A DNA stretch of 64,000 bases from the NCBI GenBank assembly GCA_965227145.1, contig OZ245730.1, forward strand, positions 1,054,001-1,118,000, written 5' to 3'. The stretch comes from JACKAQ01 sp965227145. Lineage in GTDB: Bacteria; Calditrichota; Calditrichia; RBG-13-44-9; J075. Positions 34,770 through 45,063 of this stretch are shown in pieces (within the stretch, counting starts at the first letter, position 1; each line of letters starts with the position of its first letter). The notes under the pieces are model-generated. The model saw only the letters and a list, made by a program, of their open reading frames with translations. It was not told where the DNA came from and searched no databases. The position numbers and the translations under genes are program-made.

Positions 34770-36488
34770 CTACTCAGCTTCCCAACTTTTCTGACCGTTT
34801 TCGATATACCCATGGTTTTCATGAGATTTGCTGAAAACATAATGCACGGTTTCATTCTGTCCGTTGAGCGTTTCCAAAAGTGCTTTTTCAATTTCTGTTG
34901 CCGAGGCAACCATCTGGTCTGCATCTGAAGCATTGAATGAAGACTTCATTTCTTCAATAATGCTGTACACGTTTTGGAAAGAGGCGGAAAATGACGGCAC
35001 GTCACGTTTAACCCTGGCGGGGATTTTGTTGTTGTTCTGAATCAGCGAATCCAGTTGTTTGGTTTTGGTATCAAAATAATTCATCCGTTCCATCAGATCG
35101 CTGACATCTTTGGTTTTGATCCGTGCAGCCAAAGTATCCATTGGATTAAGGATATCTTCGATAACCGGTTTCATCACGGAAAGGCGTTTTTCGGTATTCA
35201 CTTTATCTACAAAATTTTTGAAATTGGTGACATAGCGATAAAACTTAATGTTACCCAAATCCTTCATTTCTGCAGATACTTCTTTGATTCCCAACAAAAT
35301 ATCCGTGCTGTAGCGGCTCAAGCGATATTCGTTTTTGGCGTCATCCATAACTTTGATGGTGCTGTCCAGCGAATTATTCATTTGGTCGATATATTGCACA
35401 AACGGAATATTCATCAACGGCTGCGATGCGGATTTTAACTCATTCTGGAAATTATCCAGCAGATTCGGCGATTCAACCGTCAGATTGGAACTGCCTTCCT
35501 GAAAGCTGACCAGATAATGTTGTTGTCCATCAAATTCATCCGGATCATAAAAATTACTTTTGTCCAGTTTTACCAGAATCGAATCGATTTCGTTAAGTTG
35601 CAAAATACCGTTGTTTTCGGTTGTCAGGAAATTGTCCGGTTCCAAAAATGTGTTGTAAACTTTGCCAACGCCGGACTTGTATTTCTGAAGCATGTTAACA
35701 TCCTGCTGGCGATTGAGTGTCGCTAATTCTGCCATTGCGGTGTTGATGCGATCGATAAATTTTTTCAAACGGTCCGCAACGCTGGAAACCTGCATGATAT
35801 CGGTTTTCTTGATATCTTTGACCATATCGTTGATGAGCGAATATTGACCGGACCAATAGGACTGAACCCGGTCCATCTCAATTTTGGGCAGATAAACCAC
35901 CATCGAATCCACATAGCGTTGCGCCATTTGGGCAACATTTTGCAATTTGTGTTCATTCATGCGTTCCTGAAGCGTGCTGAGCGAATCGATATAATTACGC
36001 AGTTTGCTGAAATTGGGGAATTCGGCGGATGCAGTAATTTTGTTCAGGTTTTCCACAACTTTGTCTTTGTGCGCCATAATGTTGTCGTGGCGCTCAAAAT
36101 AACGGGTATTAAATTCCAGATCACCGCTGATTTCCCGCAACGAGCTGGAAATGGGAATCATCGCGCGAATGGTGGGAACATCCAGAATGCGGTTAACGCT
36201 GTCGTTGAGGACATGGCTCAACTGGCCGATTTTTTGACGCTGATTTAAAGCGGAGTCAGATTTGATAAAATCAACAAGGTATTCCAGCGAATCTTCAGGC
36301 ATGAACCGCTTTGTTTTGCTGTAATAATACATCTGAGCTTCGTAAATCGAGTTCATGTTGTCGCGGCTGGTTGATTCGAGATATTGTTCTTCCGACCAAA
36401 TTTTCCCGGGTAAAGATATCACCTGCCACAAAGCGAGCGCACACACTACAATCAATAATTTTAAAATGATTGATCCTTTGGCCGCCAT
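34770..36488 (-). CDS. large membrane-anchored helical protein with a pilin-like N-terminus
   Basis: 572 residues, start ATG 36488 after GGAGGAAAC. The N-terminus M-A-A-K-G-S-I-I-L-K-L-L-I-V-V looks like a prepilin leader cut after Gly, but with Lys where pilins have Glu5. Shortly after comes S-R-D-N-M-N-S-I-Y-E-A-Q-M-Y-Y-Y-S-K-T-K-R-F, which resembles the helix-to-head region of pseudopilins. The remaining ~480 residues are almost all helical and have no family I know. It is first of three same-direction genes with the PilM-like and PilO-like proteins. Confidence 0.6.
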   Translation of the reverse strand: MAAKGSIILKLLIVVCALALWQVISLPGKIWSEEQYLESTSRDNMNSIYEAQMYYYSKTKRFMPEDSLEYLVDFIKSDSALNQRQKIGQLSHVLNDSVNRILDVPTIRAMIPISSSLREISGDLEFNTRYFERHDNIMAHKDKVVENLNKITASAEFPNFSKLRNYIDSLSTLQERMNEHKLQNVAQMAQRYVDSMVVYLPKIEMDRVQSYWSGQYSLINDMVKDIKKTDIMQVSSVADRLKKFIDRINTAMAELATLNRQQDVNMLQKYKSGVGKVYNTFLEPDNFLTTENNGILQLNEIDSILVKLDKSNFYDPDEFDGQQHYLVSFQEGSSNLTVESPNLLDNFQNELKSASQPLMNIPFVQYIDQMNNSLDSTIKVMDDAKNEYRLSRYSTDILLGIKEVSAEMKDLGNIKFYRYVTNFKNFVDKVNTEKRLSVMKPVIEDILNPMDTLAARIKTKDVSDLMERMNYFDTKTKQLDSLIQNNNKIPARVKRDVPSFSASFQNVYSIIEEMKSSFNASDADQMVASATEIEKALLETLNGQNETVHYVFSKSHENHGYIENGQKSWEAE

Positions 36489-36659
36489 GAGTTTCCTCCA
36501 ATAATGATTATGTTAATCGGGGTTATCGCAATGGTTTAATTTCAAAAAATAAAAAGCCTCCAATCGGGCAAGTTTAACAAAATATGCGGAAAATGTCAAA
36601 CCCATTTTGAAAATTAAAATCCAAGTGATTTATTTTCTTTGAGTTGGGTGCGCTAAAAA

Positions 36660-37448
36660 TCAGGACTGAATTTCGTTGATAAACAGCTCAATCTGGTTAA
36701 AAATTTTCAGTTTTTCGCCGTCAACGGAAATTACGTGATACGAGTTTTCCAGCGTGAGCAACTTCTTTTTTGTCGATGAAATTTTGCCGGAAATATGGGC
36801 CAGATTTTCGTAAGTGATCGTGTGATCGCGGCGGGAATGCACCAGCAAACAAGGTGCGTTAACGGCGGGCAGCTCGCCGTCCACATGCTCAATCAAGTGC
36901 AAAAATTCCGTTAAACTGGTGAGGGGATAGTAGGGATAGGATGCACTTTTGGCTTTCGCCGCTTTATCGCGAATATCCGGTCCTTTGGATTTATAATAAA
37001 AGCGCAGCACCTGTTTGGCCAACGGCAGAAACGGTAGTCGCCAGTCTTTCACAAAAATGGCGGCAGCCATGGTTATCAGCCCGTCCACCGCAAAATTGGC
37101 GGCAACGTGCAACGCCAATGCGCCACCCATCGATTGCCCGGCGACGATCACAGTTTTGTATTGCGATTTCATCGCCAGATAATATTGTTCCGCCGTATCC
37201 AGCCATGTTTTGAAAGAAATGCCTTCCAGATCGTCCGGTTTTGTGCCGTGTCCGGGAATCAGCGGCACCCAAACCGCATAGCCTTTGTTGGCGAAATGAT
37301 ACGCCAAATCCCGCCCTTCGTATGGCGAGCCGGTAAATCCGTGAAAAAAAAGGATGCCAATGTTGCCCTGATCGATAAAAATGGGTTCTGCCCCGTTCAT
37401 TACTTCCGGCGGTGTTTCGGGCAGTTGTGGCAAAGTTAGTTCAGGCAT
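36660..37448 (-). CDS. alpha/beta hydrolase, carboxylesterase-like
   Basis: ATG 37448 (262 residues) is preferred; a GTG six bases earlier is possible. The nucleophile Ser is in G-Q-S-M-G-G, the oxyanion loop in F-F-H-G-F-T-G-S-P, and the acid/His in the last ~60 residues (H-S-R-R-D-H and N-S-Y-H-V-I). G-H-G-T-K-P-D-D is shared with thermostable esterases and monoacylglycerol lipases. There is no signal peptide, so it is cytosolic. It overlaps the asd stop by 8 bp and is probably translated with it, although no metabolic link is evident. Confidence 0.85.
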   Translation of the reverse strand: MPELTLPQLPETPPEVMNGAEPIFIDQGNIGILFFHGFTGSPYEGRDLAYHFANKGYAVWVPLIPGHGTKPDDLEGISFKTWLDTAEQYYLAMKSQYKTVIVAGQSMGGALALHVAANFAVDGLITMAAAIFVKDWRLPFLPLAKQVLRFYYKSKGPDIRDKAAKAKSASYPYYPLTSLTEFLHLIEHVDGELPAVNAPCLLVHSRRDHTITYENLAHISGKISSTKKKLLTLENSYHVISVDGEKLKIFNQIELFINEIQS

Positions 37449-38457
37449 GAACACGCTGCTCCTGCTGTTTCAATAAATATTCGGCAATCTGGACAGCATT
37501 TGTGGCGGCGCCTTTGCGCAGATTATCGCTGACGACCCACAGGTTCAACCCGTTTTCGATGGATGGATCGCGGCGGATCCGTCCGACGAAAACCTCATCG
37601 CGATTGTGGGCGAAGCGGGGGAGCGGATAATGATTGTGCATCGGATCATCCTGCAAAATTATGCCGGGGAAAACGCCCAGCACTTCTCGAACTTCTTCCA
37701 GCGAAAACGGCTTTTCCGTTTCGATATTCACCGATTCCGAATGCCCGCCGACCACCGGCACGCGAACGCAGGTTGCGCTAATCTTTATGCTGTCATCACC
37801 CAAAATTTTTCGGGTTTCGTTGACCATTTTCAGCTCTTCTTTTGTGTAGCCATCTTCATAAAAAACATCGATATGCGGCAGGCAATTGTATGCGATGGGA
37901 TGGGGATACGCACCCACATTTTTTTTGCCGCCGTTGTGCAATTCATCTTCCAGTTGATCGACCGCTTTTTTGCCGCTGCCGGTTACGCCCTGATAGGTGG
38001 ACACCACAATCCGGCGAATGCCGAACGCATCGTAAAGCGGTTTGAGCGCAACCACCATTTGGATAGTTGAGCAGTTCGGATTGGCAATAATGCCCTGATG
38101 CCGGGCAATTGCCTCCGGATTCACTTCCGGCACCACCAGCGGCACATCCGCGTGCATGCGCCATGCGCTGGAATTATCGATCACAACTGCGCCGGCTGCG
38201 GCTGCCGGTTTTGCCCATTCGCTGCTGACGCTGCCACCGGCGGAAAAAAGCGCGTAGGTTACGCCGTCAAAAACAGTGCTGCTCAGCGGTTGCACAGTTA
38301 CGGGTTTTCCGCGAAAGGTCACCTGTTTTCCGGCGGAACGTTCCGATGCCACCGGCACCAGTTCCGACACCGGAAAGTTGCGTTCTCCCAGAACCTGAAT
38401 CATTTTCTGACCGACCAAACCGGTCGCTCCGACAACCGCAACGCGAACATTTTTCAT
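37441..38457 (-). CDS. asd: aspartate-semialdehyde dehydrogenase
   Basis: ATG 38457 is chosen because GGAG lies 9 bp upstream, giving 338 residues. The NADP loop is V-V-G-A-T-G-L-V-G, the catalytic Cys is in N-P-N-C-S-T-I-Q, and the Glu/His pair lies in the C-terminal half (G-G-H-S-E-S). The enzyme reduces aspartyl phosphate to the semialdehyde, the branch point to lysine, diaminopimelate, threonine and methionine. Confidence 0.95.
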   Translation of the reverse strand: MKNVRVAVVGATGLVGQKMIQVLGERNFPVSELVPVASERSAGKQVTFRGKPVTVQPLSSTVFDGVTYALFSAGGSVSSEWAKPAAAAGAVVIDNSSAWRMHADVPLVVPEVNPEAIARHQGIIANPNCSTIQMVVALKPLYDAFGIRRIVVSTYQGVTGSGKKAVDQLEDELHNGGKKNVGAYPHPIAYNCLPHIDVFYEDGYTKEELKMVNETRKILGDDSIKISATCVRVPVVGGHSESVNIETEKPFSLEEVREVLGVFPGIILQDDPMHNHYPLPRFAHNRDEVFVGRIRRDPSIENGLNLWVVSDNLRKGAATNAVQIAEYLLKQQEQRVHA

Positions 38458-38767
38458 AATAAAATTCTCCATCTAAAACGGTTAAAATAAACGCACTTAG
38501 GCGTTGGATTTCGGATGGGACCTCCGGTAACCGTTTTTTTCGTGGCTAAAAATCTAAAATTTTTGGGAGTAATGCAAGGATGATTTGTTCGTAAACCGAT
38601 TCCGCCAAGTTCAAATTTGGATTTTTCCGGCAGGGGACGCATATTTACACTTTCGGGTGTTTTTGATATTCGAATGTAAAATGTGACGTGCTTAGCGTTA
38701 AAATAGAATTATTTTGGATACTTTTTAAGCGTCTGTTCAGGGAAAAATTATTGCCGGAGTGCAACCA

Positions 38768-40069
38768 ATGAAAGCACATGTTTGCCAAAACCATTCAGAT
38801 AGAGTGACCAAAATTCGCTGCTATCGCTGCAAATCGTATATTTGCACGGATTGCATTTTGCATATGGATCGCCATTATTTTTGCAGCAAAAAATGCTTTT
38901 GGCTAAACCGTTGGGATGAATTTTGGCAAAACCTGTCCAAACGAAAACTGGAACTGCTCGCCGGCTGGAATGCGTTGCTAACGCTGGCGTTGATCGGCGC
39001 TTTTCTGTTGATCTGGCGCGGTGCGGGACATGCGGATTCCGTTGAAAATAACGGGACTGAAGTATCGGAAAATCAACCATTTATGCTGGCTGCGCCGCTC
39101 GATTCGCTCAAAAAAATCAGTGGCGATATTTTTACGGAAAACAGCACTTCCAGCGAATACACGCTGAGCCTGAAAGTGCAGCGCGGCTGGATCATCAACA
39201 TCTGGCGAAACGACTGGCCGGTAGTCAGCGAGATCGCCACGAAAGACAGCAATCGCCAGTTTGTCGTTCCGCTAACCTACGATGTGAACGATATTCGCGT
39301 GGGCGTTTGGAACAATCAGCAGCAATTGGCAATGGATCGCCAGTTTCAGGTGATTTACCGGAGCATGATGGTGGAAACGCTCAACCGCTCGGTTGCCCGG
39401 GGAAACCCGGTGCAGCGGAGTGTGTCGCTCACGTTCGACGGCGGATCGCTGAATACCGGCGCAGCGGAAATTCTCGATATTTTGGCGGAAAACAACATCC
39501 GCACCACGATTTTTCTCACCGGACAATTTGTTGAAAAATACCCGGATTTGGTGAACCGCATTTTGGAAGACGGGCACGAAATTGCGAATCACACATACAA
39601 TCACCCGCATCTCACGCAATACGACAGCCTGAAAAAGCACATCACCGCGCCGGACGTAACGCGGGAATTTTTGCAACAGCAGCTTCGACGGACCGACAGC
39701 CTGTTTTTCGCGCTCACCGGTCAAAAAATGAAACCGTACTGGCGCGCGCCATTCGGCGAAATAAATCCGGATATCATCAAATGGGCGGCGGAAATCGGCT
39801 ACATGCATATTTACTGGAGTCGCGGGCTGGACACGCGCGACTGGATTTCCGATCCCTCGACAATCGGATTTCAAACGCCATCGGAAGCGTATTTCAAAAT
39901 CATCGAAAAAGACAACGCCCGCAGCGATCTCAACGGCGGCATTGTGCTGATGCACCTCGGCACCGAGCGTGAAACAGAGCCGATGTACAGCATGCTTCCC
40001 GGACTGATTCGCGATTTAAAAGATCGCAATTTTGAAATTGTCGGCATCTCAAAATTATTAAATCCCTGA
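38768..40069 (+). CDS. polysaccharide deacetylase with N-terminal B-box-like zinc finger
   Basis: ATG 38768 follows CCGGAG. The 433-residue protein starts with a small zinc-binding module, C6-x2-H9, C18-x2-C21, C26-x2-C29, H32-x3-H36, C39-x3-C43, like a B-box finger. One membrane helix (about 66-84) follows, then a ~100-residue linker domain and a NodB deacetylase domain (about 225-433). Motif 1 reads L-T-F-D-G-G-S, so the second (metal) Asp of T-F-D-D-G is Gly; H-T-Y-N-H, R-A-P-F-G and V-L-M-H are intact. The catalytic part should face the periplasm and act on peptidoglycan or another glycan. The missing Asp makes activity uncertain. Confidence 0.85.
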   Translation: MKAHVCQNHSDRVTKIRCYRCKSYICTDCILHMDRHYFCSKKCFWLNRWDEFWQNLSKRKLELLAGWNALLTLALIGAFLLIWRGAGHADSVENNGTEVSENQPFMLAAPLDSLKKISGDIFTENSTSSEYTLSLKVQRGWIINIWRNDWPVVSEIATKDSNRQFVVPLTYDVNDIRVGVWNNQQQLAMDRQFQVIYRSMMVETLNRSVARGNPVQRSVSLTFDGGSLNTGAAEILDILAENNIRTTIFLTGQFVEKYPDLVNRILEDGHEIANHTYNHPHLTQYDSLKKHITAPDVTREFLQQQLRRTDSLFFALTGQKMKPYWRAPFGEINPDIIKWAAEIGYMHIYWSRGLDTRDWISDPSTIGFQTPSEAYFKIIEKDNARSDLNGGIVLMHLGTERETEPMYSMLPGLIRDLKDRNFEIVGISKLLNP

Positions 40070-40168
40070 ACATTTTGTGAAAATTATGGTTTATATTCTT
40101 GCATGCGTATTCCGCGCAGCGAATCAGATGTTTCACAGATGTAACGGGTAAGGACGTACAGCTTTTCA

Positions 40169-43100
40169 ATGGAAAACAAAGAATCACAACAACCACATCG
40201 CATCCACTTTTCAAAGCCGCCGAGCTGGTTGTTCTATACATTTATTATTACGTTTTCAGTGCTGCTGATTTTTTTTCTGGTGTGGCGATACACGCCGGTA
40301 AAAGATGAGGTGGAAGCGCGGATCATCCGCCAGTTGCAACCGTATTTGGGCGAGTCGTTTTACATCACCGATTTTTCGATCGGCTCGGATTATCTCTCAT
40401 TTTACAACGTTCGCGCGGCCAATCCGGGTGCCGGTTTTTCGGTTGAATTTGCGGAAATCCGTTTCAGTTTTGCGCCCTCCAAATTGCTCACTTACAATTT
40501 TGATCCCGTCAAAACCATTAACAACGTGAAGCTGATTCGCCCGCAGGTAACATTATATTACAGTGACGAACCGCGTCAGCTCAATCCCGATTTATCACTG
40601 GAAAAAGTGTTCGAAGAAATTATCACCAACATCAAAAAATTTCCGGAAATCGATCACGTAAAAATTCGCGAGGGCAGCGTTGTGCTGCAAATGCCCTGGC
40701 AAACCACGCTCGCGGAAAAGCAAATTCCCCTGTTCAGCGGATTGAACGGACGGCTGGACTACCTCGCCAGCAACGAAGAAGTGACGCTGGCGCTCGATGG
40801 CGAGTTGCTCGGCACGGAAAACTCCGGCATCAAACTAACCGGTTATGTGGATTTCGGTTTCAAACGTTGGGAAGCCACGGTTGATTTTCTGGAAAGTTAC
40901 GTGACATCCAACCTTCCGTTCTGGAAAATCAATTTCTGGCAAATTGAAAACGCCAGGCTCAGCGGCAGCGTGCAGGTAATCAACGAACATTTTGATATGG
41001 ACAGCCTGATGTTTAACGGCGATGTGCAGGTGAAAGATATGCGCATGGCTATTTACAATCAGCACACTGAAATTGATAGCTTTTATCTGCGGTTCGAAGG
41101 GCAGGATGTGCTGATCGATACATTCGATTGCCGGATCGAAGACGGGCGCGCCCGTTTCGGCGGGATGTTGTATAACGTGCTCCATCCGGAAGCGGACTGG
41201 CGACTGTCGGTTTGGGATTTTTCTGCGAGCCATCTAAAGCAATCGCATAGTATATTTGAATATGCATACGAAGGAAAAGTTGCCGGAAACGCCCATTTTT
41301 TCGGTCCGATCAAAACAATGGATATTCGCGCGGAAGCGCGTTGCCCGGATTTGCTTTACGCCGTGGTGCCGTTCAACACCGTTCGGACGCGGCTGGATTA
41401 CAACGTTCGCGAGAAAATATTGCGGTTCCCGTATTTGCGGGCGGATTTTTTCGAATTCCGAACACAGGGCACCGGATACGTCAATTTTAATACCGATACG
41501 CTCAGCCTCGATCTTGCATCGGACATCGAAGTGCCGGACGGTTATTTCAACTGGATGACCGGTTTGAACAACGGCAAAGTATTGGTGGATACCGATTTTT
41601 ACGGCAATTTTCGCCAAAAAGATTTTCGCGGCGGATTCGTTTATCAGGGTGTTGGCGTGGATACGCTGTTGGCGATCGGGCGCGGACCGTTTACGCTGGA
41701 TGACCAGTTGCTGCGCTTCAACGTCCGGACGGATGATGTGGACGACGATTTTCAGCTGAGCGGCGTGATCCACAAATTATTCAGCGGCCCGCAAATCGAA
41801 ATTCTCGATTTCAACGATTTCCCGATGTCGCAACTCAGCTACAATCCGGTGCTGAAATCTTTTTTGGACAAACGGCACATCCACATGTTTTTTTCCGGTC
41901 CGTATTATTCGCTGGCAACCAAAGCCAAGCTCGTTCCCGAAGATGATCAGCTGCGCCAGATTGTGACTGCGTTCGGCAACATCACCGATATTTTTCTGGA
42001 TAACCAGCGCTATCGCGGAAAATTCCGCGTCAACAGCGAACCAAAAGAAATCAACGGCGATTTCGATGTGGCATTCGATGTTTCCGGCGTGAACATTCGC
42101 GTTAATGCGCCGGATGTTTTGCAGGCGAATGTGTTTCAGGGTTCCAAATCCGATTCGCCGTACACCGGCACCGTGAAGCTGGAAAAATTTAGTCTGCAGG
42201 ATTATCTCACCAACAGTCCCGAGTGGTCCAATGTGTTGCAGGAAGGCCATTTGCAGGGTGATCTGCGTATCGATGGCACTGTTGAAAATCCCGGTTTGCG
42301 GTTCAATTTAGGCGTTCAGGATTTGGTGGTTAACGGCGTTGGTTATTACAACGCAATCGTGGATGGCGCATTTAACAATCGCCGGCTCGATTTCAGCGAT
42401 TTGTGGGTGCGGCTGAACAGCGATACCGTCGCCAATGCGCTGCTCAGCTGGGATGCCGTTTCGGACAGTTTATCGTTCCGGATGAATGGCAATAATCTGG
42501 AAAGCAATTTTTTGGCGGAAACCATTTTTGGCGATCCCGATGTGATTGATGGCTCGCTATCTTACGCAATAAAAGCAAATGGATTGCTCGCGCAGCCGCA
42601 GCTAACCGGGTCGCTGCATATCGGCGAAGGGCATTTGCTGGATGAAAACGTGTTCCATGGCATCGAACTGGCGGTGGCGGATTCGCTCATCGAGGGCGGT
42701 AATTTTTGGCAAATAGATCATCACATCGTCAATGTCCGGCGATTTTTGTATCACAATCGCGATGCGTATGACGTGAACGTTGCCGGATTTGTCGGCATTC
42801 AGGAATACGCCCCGATGGATTTGAAAGTGAGTGCGCGTGGCAATGTGCTGGCGGAATTGCCGCAAATTTTACCGTATTTTATCGATCCGAAAACCGATGG
42901 CAAGCTCTACGCCCGCATCGTCGGTTCGCGCGGAAACCCGCTGCTCGATGAAATTGATCTGCAAATTTACGATGGCAGTATGGCGTTCGACGGCGTTGTT
43001 CCGCCGATCACCAATTTGAAAGTGGATGTCAAGCTTTCGGAAAATGATAATTTCATCCACATTCGCAATATCGAAGCGCTGGTTCAGGGACGCCGCGCCA

Positions 43101-44476
43101 AAATTTACAACCAGCCCACAGTAACCACCGCAGACGGGCAGGTGCTGGAGCCGTGGTTTTTTGAAGATGTCGGGTTGAATTTGGGCGTGCTGTCGCTGGA
43201 AACGGCGGAAAACGGCATTCCGCTGCACTTTCCGGGAATGATGGAGGAAGGCGATATTGGCTTTTTTACCGCATCCGGCAGGTTGCCCGGCGAGTCGTTT
43301 TATTTTGCCGGACCCCCGGATTTGCCGCTGTGTCGCGGCACTACCCAGCTATTTAATTGCCGGGTAACTTTCCCGTTTATCGGAATGTACGACGAATCGG
43401 GCGAATATGTTTATGATGAAAATGACCGCGTCATCGAATTTATGATGAACATGCGCTGGGATATGAAATCGTTGCCCGGCAACAACAACCGCTATTTTGT
43501 GAGCATTCCCGGGTACGTTGGCGAAGTGTTTATGGATTTGAATATCGATAACAATTCCGAAGGTTTTGTTTACACCGGACGGCTGGTTGATGAATCGTTC
43601 CGGGTAGATGGCAGTGTGGAATCTTCCCGCGGACGAGTGGAATATCTCGATGTGAATTTCCGGGTGGAGCGATTTGGCGCGGAGTTCAACGTTTACGAAA
43701 TTTATCCCGAAGTTTACGGCACAGCGTACACCACCGTTCGAACAGAAGAATACGATCCCGTTTTTGGCGTCACCGGCGGCGATACATCGGCTGCGGCCAT
43801 CGGCGGGGAAAGCGTCCCGCGCGACATCCTGCTCAAATTATACGTTACCGATCCGGTCACCGGAAAAGAGGTGTCCAAAGGTCGCTGGGAGGATTTTCGA
43901 TTTAAGCTGATTTCCCGGGAAAATCCCTATGGCGAAACGCAGGAACAGTTGCTGGCCAGCCTCGGCTACAGTTTTCGCAACCTGCAATACAAAGCCGGAG
44001 AAGTGGGTTTAACCCTCACCCAAAATTTTCTGATCCGCCCGCTATTCCGCCCGATCGAGCGACAGTTGGAGCGCAAACTCCGGCTGGATTATGTGCGGGT
44101 TCGCTCCAATTTTGCATCGTATTTGCTGTATCTCAGTTTTCAGGATCGAACCAAAATTTTCAATCGACCCACGTTTTTGCTGGTGAACAACAATCTCGAT
44201 CCGGCGTTACAATTGTTACAAAGTTCGGAACTTACGCTCGGCAAATATGTTCTAAAGGACGTGTATATGTCTTACACCGGGCAGCTAGTTGCCGGCGTTG
44301 ACGACTCCAAATTGGGCGTCAACCACACCCTCGGTGTGGAATATCGCCTGCTTTACAACTGGTTGCTGGAAGTGGAAATGAGCAAATTCCAGTTCGATCC
44401 GTTTTATAATGTTGATAACTCTCGTGATCTCAGTCGCGATTTCAGAATTCGCCTGCGCCGGTCGATCACTTTTTAG
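40169..44476 (+). CDS. tamB: TamB-like translocation/assembly module protein
   Basis: 1435 residues: one N-terminal membrane helix (about 20-42), then more than a thousand residues of repeated beta-strand pattern and a C-terminal DUF490/TamB domain (about 1080-1435, ending in a barrel-like stretch with a terminal Phe). Such proteins bridge inner and outer membranes and assist barrel insertion or lipid transport. It is followed by a GNAT gene and bamA. No TamA gene is visible, so BamA could be its partner, as in lineages lacking TamA (inference). Confidence 0.88.
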   Translation: MENKESQQPHRIHFSKPPSWLFYTFIITFSVLLIFFLVWRYTPVKDEVEARIIRQLQPYLGESFYITDFSIGSDYLSFYNVRAANPGAGFSVEFAEIRFSFAPSKLLTYNFDPVKTINNVKLIRPQVTLYYSDEPRQLNPDLSLEKVFEEIITNIKKFPEIDHVKIREGSVVLQMPWQTTLAEKQIPLFSGLNGRLDYLASNEEVTLALDGELLGTENSGIKLTGYVDFGFKRWEATVDFLESYVTSNLPFWKINFWQIENARLSGSVQVINEHFDMDSLMFNGDVQVKDMRMAIYNQHTEIDSFYLRFEGQDVLIDTFDCRIEDGRARFGGMLYNVLHPEADWRLSVWDFSASHLKQSHSIFEYAYEGKVAGNAHFFGPIKTMDIRAEARCPDLLYAVVPFNTVRTRLDYNVREKILRFPYLRADFFEFRTQGTGYVNFNTDTLSLDLASDIEVPDGYFNWMTGLNNGKVLVDTDFYGNFRQKDFRGGFVYQGVGVDTLLAIGRGPFTLDDQLLRFNVRTDDVDDDFQLSGVIHKLFSGPQIEILDFNDFPMSQLSYNPVLKSFLDKRHIHMFFSGPYYSLATKAKLVPEDDQLRQIVTAFGNITDIFLDNQRYRGKFRVNSEPKEINGDFDVAFDVSGVNIRVNAPDVLQANVFQGSKSDSPYTGTVKLEKFSLQDYLTNSPEWSNVLQEGHLQGDLRIDGTVENPGLRFNLGVQDLVVNGVGYYNAIVDGAFNNRRLDFSDLWVRLNSDTVANALLSWDAVSDSLSFRMNGNNLESNFLAETIFGDPDVIDGSLSYAIKANGLLAQPQLTGSLHIGEGHLLDENVFHGIELAVADSLIEGGNFWQIDHHIVNVRRFLYHNRDAYDVNVAGFVGIQEYAPMDLKVSARGNVLAELPQILPYFIDPKTDGKLYARIVGSRGNPLLDEIDLQIYDGSMAFDGVVPPITNLKVDVKLSENDNFIHIRNIEALVQGRRAKIYNQPTVTTADGQVLEPWFFEDVGLNLGVLSLETAENGIPLHFPGMMEEGDIGFFTASGRLPGESFYFAGPPDLPLCRGTTQLFNCRVTFPFIGMYDESGEYVYDENDRVIEFMMNMRWDMKSLPGNNNRYFVSIPGYVGEVFMDLNIDNNSEGFVYTGRLVDESFRVDGSVESSRGRVEYLDVNFRVERFGAEFNVYEIYPEVYGTAYTTVRTEEYDPVFGVTGGDTSAAAIGGESVPRDILLKLYVTDPVTGKEVSKGRWEDFRFKLISRENPYGETQEQLLASLGYSFRNLQYKAGEVGLTLTQNFLIRPLFRPIERQLERKLRLDYVRVRSNFASYLLYLSFQDRTKIFNRPTFLLVNNNLDPALQLLQSSELTLGKYVLKDVYMSYTGQLVAGVDDSKLGVNHTLGVEYRLLYNWLLEVEMSKFQFDPFYNVDNSRDLSRDFRIRLRRSITF

Positions 44477-44493
44477 GAAAATATTATTTTCGC

Positions 44494-44979
44494 ATGATAA
44501 GTCACGAAAAAACAATAACTAAAATAGCCGCCCCAAAAGACGCTCCCATTTTGACAACAATTAGCCACGCTGCAAAAATGCACTGGAATTATCCGCCGGA
44601 GTGGATGGATTTGTGGAAAAATGATCTGGCAATTTCCGCTGAATATATCCGTAATCACACTGTAATGAAACTGGTGACCGGCAACGAAATAGCCGGATTT
44701 TGTGCCATCGAATCCGCCGAAAACAGCTATGAAATAACCCATCTTTGGATACTTCCGAAATTTATCGGAAACGGATTGGGAACAAAATTATTAAACGAAA
44801 CTATAATGGCTGTTGTAAAACCGGGCGCAACGATTTCTGTAGTTGCGGATCCGAATGCGGAAGCTTTCTATCGTCGAATGGCATTTGAAACCGTTGGCAA
44901 AACGGAAAGCCTTCCCAAAGGTCGATTTCTACCGGTGATGCAAAAAATTTACCGGGTTCCCGGCAGCGCATCGGCGTAA
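44494..44979 (+). CDS. GNAT family N-acetyltransferase
   Basis: 161 residues, 17 bp after tamB. The acetyl-CoA loop appears as L-W-I-L-P-K-F-I-G-N-G-L-G-T-K-L-L, with the downstream motif A-F-Y-R-R-M-A-F. The substrate is not predictable. It is probably co-transcribed between tamB and bamA, but nothing in the sequence ties it to the envelope. Confidence 0.86.
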   Translation: MISHEKTITKIAAPKDAPILTTISHAAKMHWNYPPEWMDLWKNDLAISAEYIRNHTVMKLVTGNEIAGFCAIESAENSYEITHLWILPKFIGNGLGTKLLNETIMAVVKPGATISVVADPNAEAFYRRMAFETVGKTESLPKGRFLPVMQKIYRVPGSASA

Positions 44980-45063
44980 CTTGTGATTTTTGTTTTGGAA
45001 AAATTAAGGAAATCGATTAATTTGAAAGTCTGTGTACTAAAACATAAAATTGGTCTATTCAAT

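Noticed and set aside
36543..36572. possible terminator beyond the asd-esterase operon
   Set aside because: The T-run on the minus strand is good, but the stem is only three or four pairs, and it lies beyond the next gene boundary rather than right after the esterase stop.
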